A stretch of DNA of 64,000 nucleotides from Petunia secreta. Its lineage: Eukaryota; Streptophyta; Magnoliopsida; Solanales; Solanaceae. Position 1 is the stretch's first letter. The number at the start of each line of letters is the position of its first letter. The notes under the pieces are model-generated. The model was not told the origin of the DNA. It ran no database searches and was given only the letters and a program-made list of their open reading frames with translations. A program made the position numbers and the translations under genes. The stretch is taken from the NCBI GenBank assembly GCA_029990175.1, contig JARKIP010000065.1, forward strand, positions 6,328,501 through 6,392,500, given 5' to 3'. Below, piece after piece: positions 11,169 to 22,140 of the stretch.

Positions 11169-12061
11169 TGATAATTCACTCCTTAAGGATCCAAGAACTT
11201 GATAGTAAAAATCAAGAACGTACAGAAAGTTGCGGAAGCTAAAAAGAAATGCTAGAAACGAAACAAGAACGAAAAATAAAGGACGAATTCAAGAAAGTGT
11301 TTCTTGAATTCAAGAACGGATTAAGAATTTTCAAGAATGGCCTAGAAATTCAAGACAATTCTAATTCTTGAAAAGAATTCCTAACAACAACAATTAGACT
11401 AGCTAATCGTCTTTGGTAGAGAATTTAGCAAGAAATAGATTATGGAACCTTGACCCCTATTAGAGTAACAAGAACAACAGTAGGACTTAGTTCTCACCAC
11501 CCTTGAATACCAAAGGGTAATCTAAGAGTTATGAATAATTTAATTCTTACCACCTTAAGTTGAATCTTGAAGGTTCAAGAATAAATCCAAGAACAATCAC
11601 ACTCAAAAGTGCAAGAAAAGAACCTCACAATCTTATTGATAATATTGTCTAGCAGAAAAATAATAATGAAAGACTCCCCCTATTTATAGAGAAAGGGGCA
11701 GCCAATAAAGCTTAAAATCGTACTCAAATTTGGTAAACTAAGTCATAAGTAAAAAAGAACTAAACTCAACTAGAAATAGAAAAACAAATCCCTAACTAGT
11801 AAAACTTGTAAAAGTTTCCTCCAACCTAACATTTACTTGTTGACTAGTATCCAAGACTGATTTGGACAGCACTCCACCTTAAATTAGGGCTCACTTAAGC
11901 TTTTTTCTGTTGACTCTTTGACAAAAAAATATGGGCTCCACGTTACCCTCCTTTTGGACGATATTTAGCCCATCTATTTGCTGATTTTTGGGCCCCAGTC
12001 GACCTCTTATTGGACTTGGACTTGCACCATGAAATAGTTGTAACACTTAGCTAATTCATCA
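11169..12061 (-). mobile_element. LTR of an unclassified element, minus strand
   Basis: On the plus strand it begins TGATAATTCACTCC beside the primer site and is taken to end at CTAATTCATCA (12061), giving TGAT.../...ATCA ends and 893 bp. A minus-strand TATAAATAG box lies near 11680-11692, in a suitable U3 position. No pol remains, so the superfamily cannot be decided. The outer edge is inferred from terminal symmetry only. Minus-strand DNA just beyond it (12062-12200) reads briefly like a coiled-coil segment (VEALE, LQAEVDGLKLHIKKLF), so this LTR may be shared with a second copy. Confidence 0.55.
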
Positions 12062-12735
12062 CCTTTTTTGAGCTCTTCCTCCATTATAAATAGCTTCTTT
12101 ATGTGCAATTTAAGTCCATCAACCTCCGCTTGCAAACTATGATCTTGTGATCTTGTCAATGTCTTCTGGGTGCTTCCAAAGCTTCAACCTTATCCTTGAT
12201 GCTATCAATAACTGGCGTACAAAACTCATATGCTCAAAGATGAGCCATGAAGATGTGATATGCAATGCCACACAAATCGAACTATCACACAATAAGTAAG
12301 CCTTATGACCCTGTAAGGATTTTCAACCTAACAAGATACTTCTATCTTCCAATTTATATTAATAATCATACTCAAGTTTCCCTTCTCAATTCAATATTAG
12401 GGTTACAGTTCAAAAATAGATATTTCTAACTATATTGGAGCTTAATTCCCCAATACAACATTCATGCGTCGAGGCCAAATAGTTCAAGTTCATTTTCCAA
12501 CAAGATATTTCTATTCATGGCTCAATATTGCGCCTAATATGATGCAACTATCATAAGGCTGTATATCAAAAAATAATAAACTCTTATTCAATCAATATCC
12601 ATAGTCCAGTCTAAACCCTTGCATTTTACTCGTAATTTTAGGCTTATAGCTCCTCAATTAACATTTATAGCGAACATAACTCTCTTATCCTTAACTTGAC
12701 AGTAAATATAGAACGTTCTAATGAACATACCCGCT
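12062..12735. other. Unassigned repeat-derived stretch
   Basis: No ORF of note apart from the short broken coiled-coil-like reading on the minus strand near 12062-12200. The rest is AT-rich and leads into the LTR fragment at about 12740. Confidence 0.4.
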
Positions 12736-13798
12736 AACGGGAATACATTACGCTTACAACTGGAGTAAAATACTCCTAATTACATAGTGAACACCGATAC
12801 AAGACTTCATAACATAACAAATAATTCTATACGAAACTCCAACGTAGTAAGTATGCCTCTTTGGCAGCTACGCACGTGAAGGATATGTGCGTACATCATC
12901 CATAAAGGCTAAAGGCTGAGAAAGAGTAGGATGAAACCACTTACCTTTTAATCTCGAGTCGAATTGACTATTGAATAGACTCATTCCCTTCTCGACGCCT
13001 CTTGGAATCACTTTCTTCTAAGCCAAAGAAGAGAAATTACATATATGAGCGTGCACAAACTCAATATTTAGCTATTATCTAGAGATGGAAAGAAATTACG
13101 AAAATTTCCTTGGGCCGGGCCTAGTAAAATGCCCACAAACTTTATATTTCCAGACTTCTCATACTCTCACGAGTCCAAATATGCTAATAGATTGCATTTT
13201 AGGGTTCAATTTACATCAACTGCAAAATTTGAGAAGTCTAGGGTTCAAAACCCAACCTCCCTAGGCTAAACCCACATGAATACATGATCCAAATCAAGGA
13301 ATTAACATAAGAGAAAGGATTGGAATCATTACCTGATGTTGTAGACTAATTTCATACCAAGAAATGATGTTTAACCGATTAGGAGATGAGGAATTATGAG
13401 TTGTAACTCAAACAGCCGACAATGGGTCATTTTATACCTAGAAACTGGCGCCTTCGCGCCCACCGGGGTGCCCATGTGCAACCCCTTCTTTGCGGTCGAT
13501 CTCTTAAGATCGCATTCTCACATTGGAATAGAAAAAACCAGTGCTCACGATCCCCCACGTGCGAGATCGCGCAGGGCTGTCCTGAAGGTGCAGAATTCTG
13601 CACCACCACTTGCTAATGCTGCAATTCCAGCCCGTAAGTGAACCTGCGAGACTTAGAAGGACCCCAAATTTTGTACAAAAGTCATAGAACACTTGTATGA
13701 AATGTTTGTAAAGACGGAACTCGAATCAAATGTTAAAAACTCAAGATAGGGGTCCCATGGGAGCTAGAGTGGAGGATGATAATCTAAGTAGTATAATT
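12736..13798 (-). mobile_element. LTR fragment of a family also present at 10423-10640
   Basis: The first 200 bp repeat 10423-10640. A minus-strand TATA motif (GGTATAAAATGACCC, 13424-13438) is followed downstream by DNA running into the shared block, the order expected for an LTR. The promoter-proximal part (13430-13620) is GC-rich with GATCG-containing palindromes such as GCGCGATCTCGC. That style resembles the GCGATCGC clusters of the CRM-like LTR at 25735, but the sequences are not alignable by eye. Four overlapping short frames here are LTR by-products. Confidence 0.5.
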
Positions 13799-14302
13799 TG
13801 TGGGCAAAAATACGTCACCTAATATTACGGGGATACAATTCCAGCTGGCGAGACTAGACTTATCTTAGAAGTTACCAGGCATAGAGGATACACACCTGCT
13901 CTTGGATCCAACGACCGTTTACGCAGTATGGCCACAGGACACAGGGTATACATCCCGCCGCCTAGAGTTTACAGTCTCCTAGTTAGGGTTTACTATATAC
14001 CACCGCCTTGAGTAAAAGGCCCATAACCTTATTAGTCTTTTCATTTTACCTTATTTAGGACTGGGTATCACTGCTATAAATACCCTTCCTTACATTTTAT
14101 TGTACATCGGATGATTCAACACCAAATCCGACTATTCTCAAGGAATAAGAATTACTATGCCTTTCTCTTAATTATTTCGTCTTGTTTATTCATTATTGAT
14201 TTCTAATATATTTACATACTTTTTCGTTGTAGTTATTGTATTGCTTGTGACCCTAACCATAAATAATTGTTTAACCTAGACGTACAATTTTAGGCATAAG
14301 CA
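13799..14302 (+). mobile_element. Element D 5' LTR (Tat-like family B)
   Basis: The 504-bp LTR runs from TGTGGGCAAA to TTAGGCATAAGCA and is followed at once by GTTTGGCACCCATCGTAGGG. This is a mutated form of the GTTTGGCGCCCACC junction seen in element A and marks the primer region. It is homologous to the LTRs at 9943-10407 and 43877-44379. TATAAATAC is at 14075-14083. No matching 3' LTR of this copy is present: the element is cut off near 33412. Confidence 0.88.
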
Positions 14303-15830
14303 GTTTGGCACCCATCGTAGGGTCCAAAAATTTTGGGTATTCTACGAAGGAAAAAGACGCAATTATGCCTGACGACGATAGCATTCCAAAGAACACTGCA
14401 GACGCCGTAGAAAAATCTGCAAAGGATACCGATGATCCCATCATACAGCCTAGGGGTCCCGTTGAGCAGCTGAAAGATACCTCTCGAGAACCAATCCTTG
14501 TTACCAGGGATGGGGAAGGCGATCAACCTGTGGGAGGTAATTCTTAATTTAGAGGTTTCCTTGTTAATCTCCTCAAAACTGCGTCCGAACAGAACTTGAA
14601 CAACATAGTTGATGGGATATCCCAGAAGTTAGATGCTATGTTTTTCGAATCATCTCATAGGCTAGCATCCCCGTGAGGACCAGCGCCCACGAATAATTCA
14701 CCAGCATCGGCTCCTAATCGAAGGCTCAACATGGATGCCACCCCTAGAGGCTCATCAATAATCAATTACCAAGAACTCAAAGGACCTCCAGTCATTCAGG
14801 ACCTCATAAAAGAGATGAAGGCCATCCACGAGTTGGTAATGTGCCGGGTGCTCAACCCCAAGTTACCACGGTATATGAGCATAAGTTTTATAAACATGCA
14901 TACAAAGCAAGTGCTGCACCGATCCGCATACCAAAGCACTTCCACTTGCCGGATATCTTGAAGTATTACGGAACGACTGACCCGGATGAGCATATTGCTG
15001 CGCCGAGGAAGAAAGTCAGTCTGCTCTAGTGAAGAGGTTTGGCTCGACCCTGACTAAAGGGGTCCTCGCTTGGTGCACTTTGATACCAATGGGATATATC
15101 GAATCATTCACTCAGATGCAAAACTTGTTCAAGAAAGTGGATTCTGGTGCCTGCAAGCGGAAGAAGCCCATGGAAGATATCTTCGAGATACGTCAACGGG
15201 ACAATGAGCTGCTAAAAGACTACCTTGACAGATTTCAAAAGGAATGCATGGAGCTTCCTCTATTTCCTGACAACATCACTGTGGTAGCCTTTGGCAAGAG
15301 TCTGAATTCAAAGGGATCGTTGGCCACCAGGGAGTTGCAGTGGAGTTTAACCCAGCACCCCATGAACACATGGAGCACATTGCATCAAATGTATACTGAA
15401 AAGCTTTGCTTGGAGCCAGACAACTCTTATAACCCCGAAGACGAGCGAAGAAAGAGAATAAGGAGCCCTTCTTTAAAAAGAGAAGAGAACGGAAGAAGGG
15501 TGAAGCCAAAGGCTCAAAACCAATCAGGAGCCAGAAGGCAGAACAACTCTCAAGCATCAGGATCTTAAGAAAAGTGGATGTAACCTCGTAACTTCAGGAA
15601 TTTTGGTTTGTGAGTCAACGTCGTGATCTAGTCGCTAATCACTTTGGTAGATTAGGTCCAAGGGTCCGATGGCTGCCTACCATTAAAGGAGCTACGGGGA
15701 GGAAAACAACACCATATTGTGATTTTCATAACAACGGCAGTCATGACACAGTCGAATGTAAAGCCTTGATGATTGAAATCGAGCATCTGTTGAATAAGGG
15801 CACCTCAAAGATCTGATTAAAGAAGGACCA
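14303..15830 (+). pseudogene. Element D gag relic (Tat lineage)
   Basis: Plus strand. A first frame (14305-14547) covers the acidic N-terminus. The capsid core is in 15029-15568, with FGSTLTKGVLAWCTLIPMG, SFTQMQNLFKKV and RQRDNELLKDYLDRFQKE, the Tat-type gag pattern. Its tail (15460-15560) is basic, rich in Arg, Lys and Gln. The nucleocapsid-like signature YCDFHNNGSHDTVECKAL lies at 15715-15770 in a separate frame. At least three frame changes and stops separate these parts. Gag would build the particle in the cytoplasm; this copy cannot make the whole protein. Confidence 0.85.
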
Positions 15831-16262
15831 TAGTGTTCCAAAGCACCAGAATATGAAAACTCAAAGACTATGAACATAATCTTGTCAACAATGGACCCCG
15901 ACATCACACAGGGGACTACGGTGCCATGGAAATTGAAAGGTCCAATCCTATTTGGTTTGGAAGAAGAGGCAGAACATCAAGGCAACCTCATCATGCCCGT
16001 GAAAATATCCGACTTATGCGTCCAGCGAGCCATGGTCGATCCGGGAAGTAGAGTAAACATTATCTGGGGGAGTTACTACGGAATAATGGCTTGTGCCATC
16101 GAGTAGCCTCAAGCACCCGAAGGATAATTAGTTTCAATGGATCCCAGGAAGAGCCAGTTGGAGAATCAGCTCTACCGGTTCATATACCGAGCGTCATGAG
16201 CATAACCTCCTTCCAGGTGTTGAATTGCAATCTACCATATGACGTCATCTTGGGACGGTAAT
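15831..16262 (+). pseudogene. Element D protease relic, active site altered
   Basis: Plus strand. The active-site loop reads AMVDPGSRVNII near 16030-16060. The catalytic Asp is kept but the following Ser/Thr is Pro, which should abolish activity. The domain end reads LPYDVILGR at 16235-16258 in another frame, followed by a stop. Right after this the element lacks most of reverse transcriptase. Confidence 0.8.
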
Positions 16263-16389
16263 GGACACACAGTTTCAAGGGATTAACCTCAACACTTTAC
16301 TAAGTTTTCAAATACCTGACCTCGCGCGGGATTGTTGAGTTACGAGGTGAACGGTCTTCACTTGGAGAGTATCATCCCACTTATGGCAG

Positions 16390-17330
16390 GGATCTTAGTG
16401 CATGGATGGTAGCCAAAATAAATATGGCCGAAGAGGAGTCCATCGAGTTTGAGGCCATGTACCAAGAGGTCAGAGAAGAGATCAGTGAACTACGAGATCG
16501 GTTTGCGGTGATAGATCAGCTAGTCCCCAAGGCCACCGAATTGCTCCTACAGCTTCCGGTGATAACTGAGCCAAAACCAAGTGAGCATTCATTATTATAC
16601 ATCTCGATCTCAGAAACAAAATGGAATGCAGTCCTTGTACGAGAAGAGGATGGGAGACAATTTCCTGTGAAGTACACCAGCAAAAGACCGTCGCGCTGAG
16701 ACAGATTTTTGCCTTTACTTTTTTCAGTTAATTGCGCCGTGATCATGGCGACTCAGGAGGTGTGCACATATTTCCTTGACCATACGATTAGTATGATCTC
16801 CTCCATGCAAGTACAGACCATATTGTCTAAACCCAGACTCTCAGAGGAGATGGAAGAATGGGCTAAGATACTGGGAGAATATGACATTATCTACCAACCC
16901 CGCACGGCTGTCGAGTCACAGGAACTAGAAGGTTTCACCTCAGACTTCGTGGAGAAGCTGAAACCACATGTGGAGGAGTCAATCAGAAACGAAGAAATGA
17001 TGGAGCACGTATGTTGGGAAATCATCACTGAAGTGGACCTGAAAAAAGAAGAAGTCGATCTCGATTTGTGGGTTAGGACACCCACTGGGAGGTATATTTT
17101 AAGACCGCCAAAGCTCAAATCGACGAAGCAGAGTATGAAGCCATTATTCAAGTCCTTGACTTAGCCTACATATTGGGGGCCAGGGAGGTCATCCTCTTCA
17201 GTCGTTCTCAACTGATCGTTGATCAAGTCAAAGAAGTTTTCACCAAAGAGGGCATCTTCACGCCAGATCGGCAGGAGAGAATGAAAGTACTCCTGAAAAA
17301 TTTTCAGACGTGGGAGTTCGCCTGTTAAGG
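16390..17330 (+). pseudogene. Element D pol: RNase H and second (archaeal-type) RNase H; RT deleted
   Basis: Plus strand. After a short linker the frame 16406-16699 reads KPSEHSLLYISISETKWNAV and VREEDGRQFPVKYTSK, the start of the gypsy RNase H. 16709-17164 continues it with YFLDHTISM, ILSKPRLSEEMEEWAKILGE and YDIIYQPRTAV. From about 17110 another frame reads DEAEYEAIIQVLDLAYILGA and SQLIVDQVKEVFTKEG, the additional archaeal-type RNase H that marks the Tat/Ogre lineage. No YxDD box or other RT motif lies between protease (ending 16260) and RNase H, so the RT domain is deleted in this copy. Confidence 0.85.
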
Positions 17331-17359
17331 AGAAAGTTCTCAAATGGAGGTGAAGCATC

Positions 17360-17620
17360 CAAAGATTCATACAATCAGGAACCGTCACAGGGCAGTGTCA
17401 CGTGCTGATCAGCTACTGGAGCAAAGGAATCCTCCCTGAAGACAAATTAGGAAGCAGACAACTGCGTAAGCAAGCCGTTCATTATTGTTTGGTTGGCACA
17501 GAACTATACCATCCTGTTGTCAGCGACCTAGAGGTAACATCTTCAGGCTCAGCACCCTCGAGTAAAGAAGCCCAAACACATGCCTTCGAACCTTCTGAGG
17601 GTCGAGCAAAATTATCTTAA
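17360..17620 (+). pseudogene. Element D pol: truncated integrase N-terminus
   Basis: LISYWSKGILPEDKLGSRQL then RKQAVHYCLVGTELYHPVV, followed by a short unrelated Ser/Ala-rich tail and a stop. The zinc finger and catalytic core of integrase are absent. The break falls at the same point as in element B (7923), showing the deletion was inherited. About 100 bp further on, a hAT element has inserted. Confidence 0.8.
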
Positions 17621-17740
17621 AGGTATTTATTTTTATGTTCTTTTTAACTTTGATCGCAGTATTTTCATACTCATCAATCATGTTAAACGTTTTCACCCAC
17701 AGCATCTCAGGCTTCGCGCTAAGGCTGTCTAATAGCCCGG

Positions 17741-17945
17741 TTTGGGCCGGGCCGAACCGGACCGGACCGGAAACCGGTCCGGACCGGCTCAAATCGGGCC
17801 AAATATAAAAAAAAAAATTCGACCCGGTTTCGATCCGGCACGTCCAAAATGGACCGGACGAACCGGACCAAAATGGACCGGAACCGGACCGGACCGGACC
17901 GGAACCGGACCGGACCGGACCGGACCGGAACCGGACCGGACCGGA
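17741..17945 (+). repeat. Left subterminal GACCGG array of the hAT
   Basis: Dense, near-tandem copies of GACCGG and AACCGG directly inside the left inverted repeat. Related arrays stand at 21374-21412 and 22146-22316. Subterminal repeats are where hAT transposases bind in the well-studied members (Ac), so a binding role is inferred from position and repetition. Confidence 0.85.
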
Positions 17946-18080
17946 TGACCTGATGGGCTTGCGAAAACTAGCCGTTGGGCAACGGCTATTTCACTTTTGG
18001 CCGTTGCCCCAACGGCCAAAAATGGCTATTTTGGCCCCCCACCCCCCGAGGGCGCCCCCATACCCCCTATCTATTTTTTC

Positions 18081-18089
18081 TATAAATAC
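18081..18089 (+). promoter_or_regulatory. TATA box of hAT transposase
   Basis: TATAAATAC about 320 bp upstream of the first Met (18400). The sequence after it is CT-rich, a usual plant transcript start. A parallel TATAAATAC at 21540-21548 precedes the second ORF. Confidence 0.6.
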
Positions 18090-18399
18090 CATCATTTTTC
18101 ATCAATTTATTCACAATTTCTCTAATATTCTCTCTAAATCTCTATCAATCTCTCTTATTTCTACAAAAGGCTATTTGCTAAATTGCATACTAAAAAAATA
18201 TTTGGAGTAAAGTGGAAATATTGTTCGGTGCGGTTCCGGTCAAGTTTCAACTTTCACTTCCTAAGTTCTACATTCTAAGTTCACGATATCAAGTAAACTC
18301 GTTCTTACTTTTTATTATCTATTTTATTTTTGTGCAATATTATTGTTTGTAGCATATTTTAGTAATTTGTTTGAAGCATATTTTAGTAATTATATAAAA

Positions 18400-18603
18400 A
18401 TGTCTGGAATTTGGAGATCAATTACTGGGCGTACGGGTAGCGGTCGTAGATCAAGTGCTTCTAACCGAGGGGGGGATGATAGACGTAGTCGTGCTTTAGG
18501 TAAAAGACCAGTTGGTACTTCTAGCGCTCCTTCTCTTCTAGATGATTTTACTCAGGAAGATGACTCGCAATTTTTGCATGATATAAATGTTGGTGCACCC
18601 TAG
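18400..18603 (+). pseudogene. hAT transposase N-terminal segment, frame-shifted
   Basis: From the Met at 18400 this frame gives 67 codons, basic and Ser/Gly-rich at first (SGRRSSASNRGG), then acidic near the end (FTQEDDSQFLHDINVG), and stops at 18601-18603. The acidic reading goes on in the next frame of 18612-20699 just across the stop, so a single-base indel near 18595-18600 probably separated the two. Alternatively an unseen intron could join them, but I see no convincing donor and acceptor. Confidence 0.6.
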
Positions 18604-18611
18604 ATAATGAT

Positions 18612-20699
18612 ATGTTAGAGACACAATATGAAGAGTTTACCGAAGGGGCTAATTTAGATGAAACACCCAAATTTCAAGGTGAACAACATGAAGAAACTGA
18701 ATTACCACCTATGCCTCCCAGTAGAGAACGATATGCACGACCCGAAAGATCGGATGTGTGGAAATTTATGACTAAAGATATTCCGGCTCAGAAAGCTAAA
18801 TGTAATATTTGTAAAAAAGTTTGGGAATTTAAAACCGGCAGCCATAATAGTGGGACGGGAAAGTTGAGAACACACTTAGAAAACCATCATAAGGAAAAAT
18901 GGGAAGCAAGGGCGGGTGGCCCTCGTTCAGGGAATAGAATGGCTCCATCGCAAGGTAGTGGAATCCAACAGGAAATTAACCCAGTGACGGGGGGGCTTTT
19001 GCATTATGATAAAAAGAAAGATAGGGAACAAATGGCAAAAATGATTGCGGTAGAGTGCTTACCTTTTACATTTGCTTCTTGTCAAGGTTTTATTCGTTAT
19101 ATTCAAACCGTATATAATCCATCTTTTCAAGGTTTTCCAAAAACTACGGTTAGAACTGATATTATAAAATTTAAAAATGAATATAGACAATATTTACGAT
19201 ATATATTTTATCACTTTGATTGTAGAGTTTGTCTTACTTCTGATTTGGGTCGTGGTGTTAATGGGTATGAGTATTTAACAGTTACTTGTCATTGGATAGA
19301 CCTTAACTGGGTAATGCAAAAAAGAATTTTAGCATATTCTGCTGTCGATGAACCACACACGGGAAATTTTATTAAGGGAGAAGTTTCGGATATTTGTAAG
19401 GCGTATTATCTTAGTGATAAAATTTTAAGTATAACTCTTGATAATGCAACTAACAATGATTATGCTATTACTAAGTTAATACCCGCATTGCATCCCCCTT
19501 TTGAAGAATTGTTTCATGTTAGATGTGCATGTCATATATATAATTTAGTTGTAAAAGATGGCCTTAAGTTATTTGATCCTACTATTATGAAGGTTAAACT
19601 CGCAATTAGTTATATTTTTAAATCTAAAAAATCGGATAGATGGAGGGACTTTCAAGTAGATTGTGTGAAAGAAGGTATAGCTCCTAGAAAAGTTCCAAAG
19701 GAAGTTTCAACTAGGTGGAACACTGTATATGAATCTTTGACTGTTGCTTACACTTTACGAGTGCCTATTACTAATTATTTTAATCGCAAAGTAGCTGACG
19801 TGTATCACCTAGAAGAAACAGATTGGCAAGATGTTGAGCGTCTTCTTCAATTTTTAGCAAAGTTTTTTTATGCTACTAAAGAATTTTCCGGACAATATTA
19901 TCCTACAATCACTACCATGTTGTATTTTATAGCTGGAATAGCAGAATTACTTAACGATTATAGAGTAGTGCCTGGTTATGAAGTTGCGGTAGAAGCAATG
20001 CTTGAAAAATTTAAAAAATATTTTTTTCCGATTCCACCACTTTATTACATTGCATCTGTATTACATCCATGTTTTAAACGTTTTAATACGGAAATGCTCA
20101 TTAGAGAAATTTATCGGAATTTGAGAATTACTGATGAAGAAACACCAAGTGTAGAAACAGTTTGTGCGCAGGTAATTGTAGATTGCCAACGGATTTATGA
20201 AAGGTATAGGAGTGCAGCTGATAATGTTGTTCCAAGTGTTCCAAGTGTTCCAAGTGGAGCTGGATCAAGTTTAACGCAGGCTCCCAAAAGACCTGCAACC
20301 GGATTGGGAAGTTTTTCCAGCCTTAATCAAAGGCTTTCTAGCAGGCAGTCGAGTAGCAGCGGAGGGTTCAACGAGCTTGATGTTTATTTACTTCATGGTT
20401 GCAAGGAAATTGAGTATTTTGGAAGCGATCAACTACTGCCATTTTGGAAGGATCAACAAGCACAGTTTCCAGTTTTAGCAAAAATGGCGCGGGATATTCT
20501 AACTATTCAAGCATCATCTGTTGCTTCAGAAAGCGCGTTTAGCCAAGGAAGATTACAAATTGGAGATCATAGACATTCATTGAAGGAAGAAGCAATGGAG
20601 ACGGCCGTATTATTCAGAGATTGGATTAGATCGGAGCGAAGAAATTTTGGATTTGCAGAAGATCAAGTAGCCGATTCAGAAGCATCATCAGAAATTTGA
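18612..20699 (+). CDS. hAT-family transposase (BED finger, RNase H-like core, hAT dimerisation domain)
   Basis: 695 codons. Residues 47-97 are a BED zinc finger: C64 and C67 in CNIC, H88 and H92 in HLENHH. The RNase H-like core has D211 in CLTSDL and D277 in ITLDNAT, with the conserved HWIDLNWVMQKRIL between them. The C-terminal 90 residues are the hAT dimerisation region (PVLAKMARDIL, SSVASESAFSQG, then HRHSLKEEAMETAVLFRDWI). This enzyme cuts and pastes the element in the nucleus. Length and domain order are normal for plant hATs. The usual Trp after the first Asp is Gly, and the N-terminus is split off by a frameshift, so activity is uncertain although the main frame is open. It is the longest intact frame in the window. 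Confidence 0.92.
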   Translation: MLETQYEEFTEGANLDETPKFQGEQHEETELPPMPPSRERYARPERSDVWKFMTKDIPAQKAKCNICKKVWEFKTGSHNSGTGKLRTHLENHHKEKWEARAGGPRSGNRMAPSQGSGIQQEINPVTGGLLHYDKKKDREQMAKMIAVECLPFTFASCQGFIRYIQTVYNPSFQGFPKTTVRTDIIKFKNEYRQYLRYIFYHFDCRVCLTSDLGRGVNGYEYLTVTCHWIDLNWVMQKRILAYSAVDEPHTGNFIKGEVSDICKAYYLSDKILSITLDNATNNDYAITKLIPALHPPFEELFHVRCACHIYNLVVKDGLKLFDPTIMKVKLAISYIFKSKKSDRWRDFQVDCVKEGIAPRKVPKEVSTRWNTVYESLTVAYTLRVPITNYFNRKVADVYHLEETDWQDVERLLQFLAKFFYATKEFSGQYYPTITTMLYFIAGIAELLNDYRVVPGYEVAVEAMLEKFKKYFFPIPPLYYIASVLHPCFKRFNTEMLIREIYRNLRITDEETPSVETVCAQVIVDCQRIYERYRSAADNVVPSVPSVPSGAGSSLTQAPKRPATGLGSFSSLNQRLSSRQSSSSGGFNELDVYLLHGCKEIEYFGSDQLLPFWKDQQAQFPVLAKMARDILTIQASSVASESAFSQGRLQIGDHRHSLKEEAMETAVLFRDWIRSERRNFGFAEDQVADSEASSEI

Positions 20700-20949
20700 T
20701 CAGGCGATGGAAGTTTGGACAATGAAACTGAATATGAACAAGATGACTCTTTGCCACCGGTTCCTCCAGAGGTGCCAGATGAAATTATTCAGAAAATGAG
20801 AAGTTTTTTTTATTAATATGTAGTTTTTGCAATTTAATATCTATGTACTTTGCAAAAAATCAACCATTATCCATTATTCAATAAAATGCGTTACGCCTTG
20901 CTATTAAGTAAATCCTTTGTTATATTCTCAAGTATCCTTTGCTATTAAG

Positions 20950-21140
20950 TTACCTCTTTGCAATTCAATACTAAAATACTAAATACTAAAATACTAAAAT
21001 ACTAAATACTAAAATACTATACTAAATACTAAAATACTAAAATACTAAATACTAAAAACTAAAAACTAAAAACTAAAAACTAAATACTAAATACTAAAAA
21101 CTAAAATACTAAAATACTAAATACTATTATACTACTAACT
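20950..21140 (+). repeat. AT-rich ACTAAATACTAAA microsatellite in hAT 3' region
   Basis: Irregular tandem copies of ACTAAAATACTAAAT and ACTAAAA units after the transposase stop. It separates the transposase half from the second 5' end of the composite element. Probably slippage DNA. Confidence 0.8.
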
Positions 21141-21359
21141 TAGTATTAAGTTTGAAAAAATAACAATTTATTAAGTTATACTAGATTACTAAGTTTTATA
21201 AAAAATACTCAATTATACTTTTATAATACTAAAATACTACATTACATAATAGTTAATATTTTAATACTAGATTACTAGTATTATATAAAAGTTATTAAAT
21301 AAAACTAAAATTTAAACAAAACAAATAACCAAAAAACAAAAAACAAAAAAAAAATAAAG

Positions 21360-21636
21360 AAACCGACAAAACCGGGCCGGACCGGACCGGACCGGAACCG
21401 GACCGGACCGGCCCACTTCAAATTTATGTCCAAATCCGCTCCATTTTGAAAAATAGCCGTTGGCAACGGCCATAAACGGCTATTTTTCCCACCCCCACAC
21501 CCATAAACGCCCCTACAACCCTCCCCTACCTATTTTGCCTATAAATACTCCCATATTTCATCAAATTAATAACAATTCAATATTTTCTATTCATTTCTCT
21601 TAAAAAAAAGGCTATTTTATTAAATTTTCTATCAAC
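21360..21636 (+). mobile_element. Internal second hAT 5' end (array plus promoter)
   Basis: 21374-21412 holds GACCGG copies like those of the left end. After it come AGCCGTTGGCAACGG (about 21462), a C-rich stretch, TATAAATAC (21540-21548) and a CT-rich leader to the Met at 21637. The same order occurs at 17945-18180, with AGCCGTTGGGCAACGGCT at 17970, so this is the 5' region of a related copy. There is no inverted-repeat terminus at the junction. Confidence 0.8.
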
Positions 21637-21918
21637 ATGGCTGTAAATGCAAATAATGCAAATCAAGTTCAAGGTGCTACTAACGTAGGTCCGTCTGCTG
21701 CTCTAAAAAGAACTAAACGATCCGAAGTTTGGAAATTTATCACAAAAAATAATGATACCGGCAAAGCTCAATGTACTCTTTGTCAGAAAGTTTGGAATTG
21801 GGAAGATGGAACAAATACTGGAGGGACAATGAGGTTTAAGACCCACTTGGAAAACCATCATGACCCCGAATGGGCAGCTCGTGCTGGTGGCAAATATCTG
21901 CAACCATGTGATGACTGA
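21637..21918 (+). CDS. BED zinc-finger-only protein from a truncated hAT
   Basis: 93 codons starting from the first Met after a TATA box and leader. Residues 28-80 are a BED finger with C46 and C49 (CTLC) and H70 and H74 (HLENHH), clearly related to the finger of the neighbouring transposase (VWKFITKN versus VWKFMTKD). The frame stops 10 residues after the finger, and none of the catalytic or dimerisation domains follow before the right terminus. If expressed it could bind the element's DNA without cutting it. Whether it is made is unknown; it may be simply an internally deleted copy. Confidence 0.7.
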   Translation: MAVNANNANQVQGATNVGPSAALKRTKRSEVWKFITKNNDTGKAQCTLCQKVWNWEDGTNTGGTMRFKTHLENHHDPEWAARAGGKYLQPCDD

Positions 21919-22140
21919 TGATTGAGTTGAGTCAGTGTTGAGTCGATGAACTTGAAAATTTATGTATTTTTCTAATTTCTAGTCTATTTTCATGTTTTTA
22001 TTTTCTAATTATGCATTTTCATTTTCCAACATAATGTACTGTGTGTATTGTTGAATAATATATGTGTTTTGTGTTGTTTATTTAGATTTTAGTATTTTAA
22101 AAAATAAAAAATTTAATTTAAAACAAAAAAAATAATAATT

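Noticed and set aside
13396..13692. Four overlapping frames in a GC-rich block
   Set aside because: The block is promoter-proximal LTR sequence with palindromic GATCG words; no similarity and no consistent frame.
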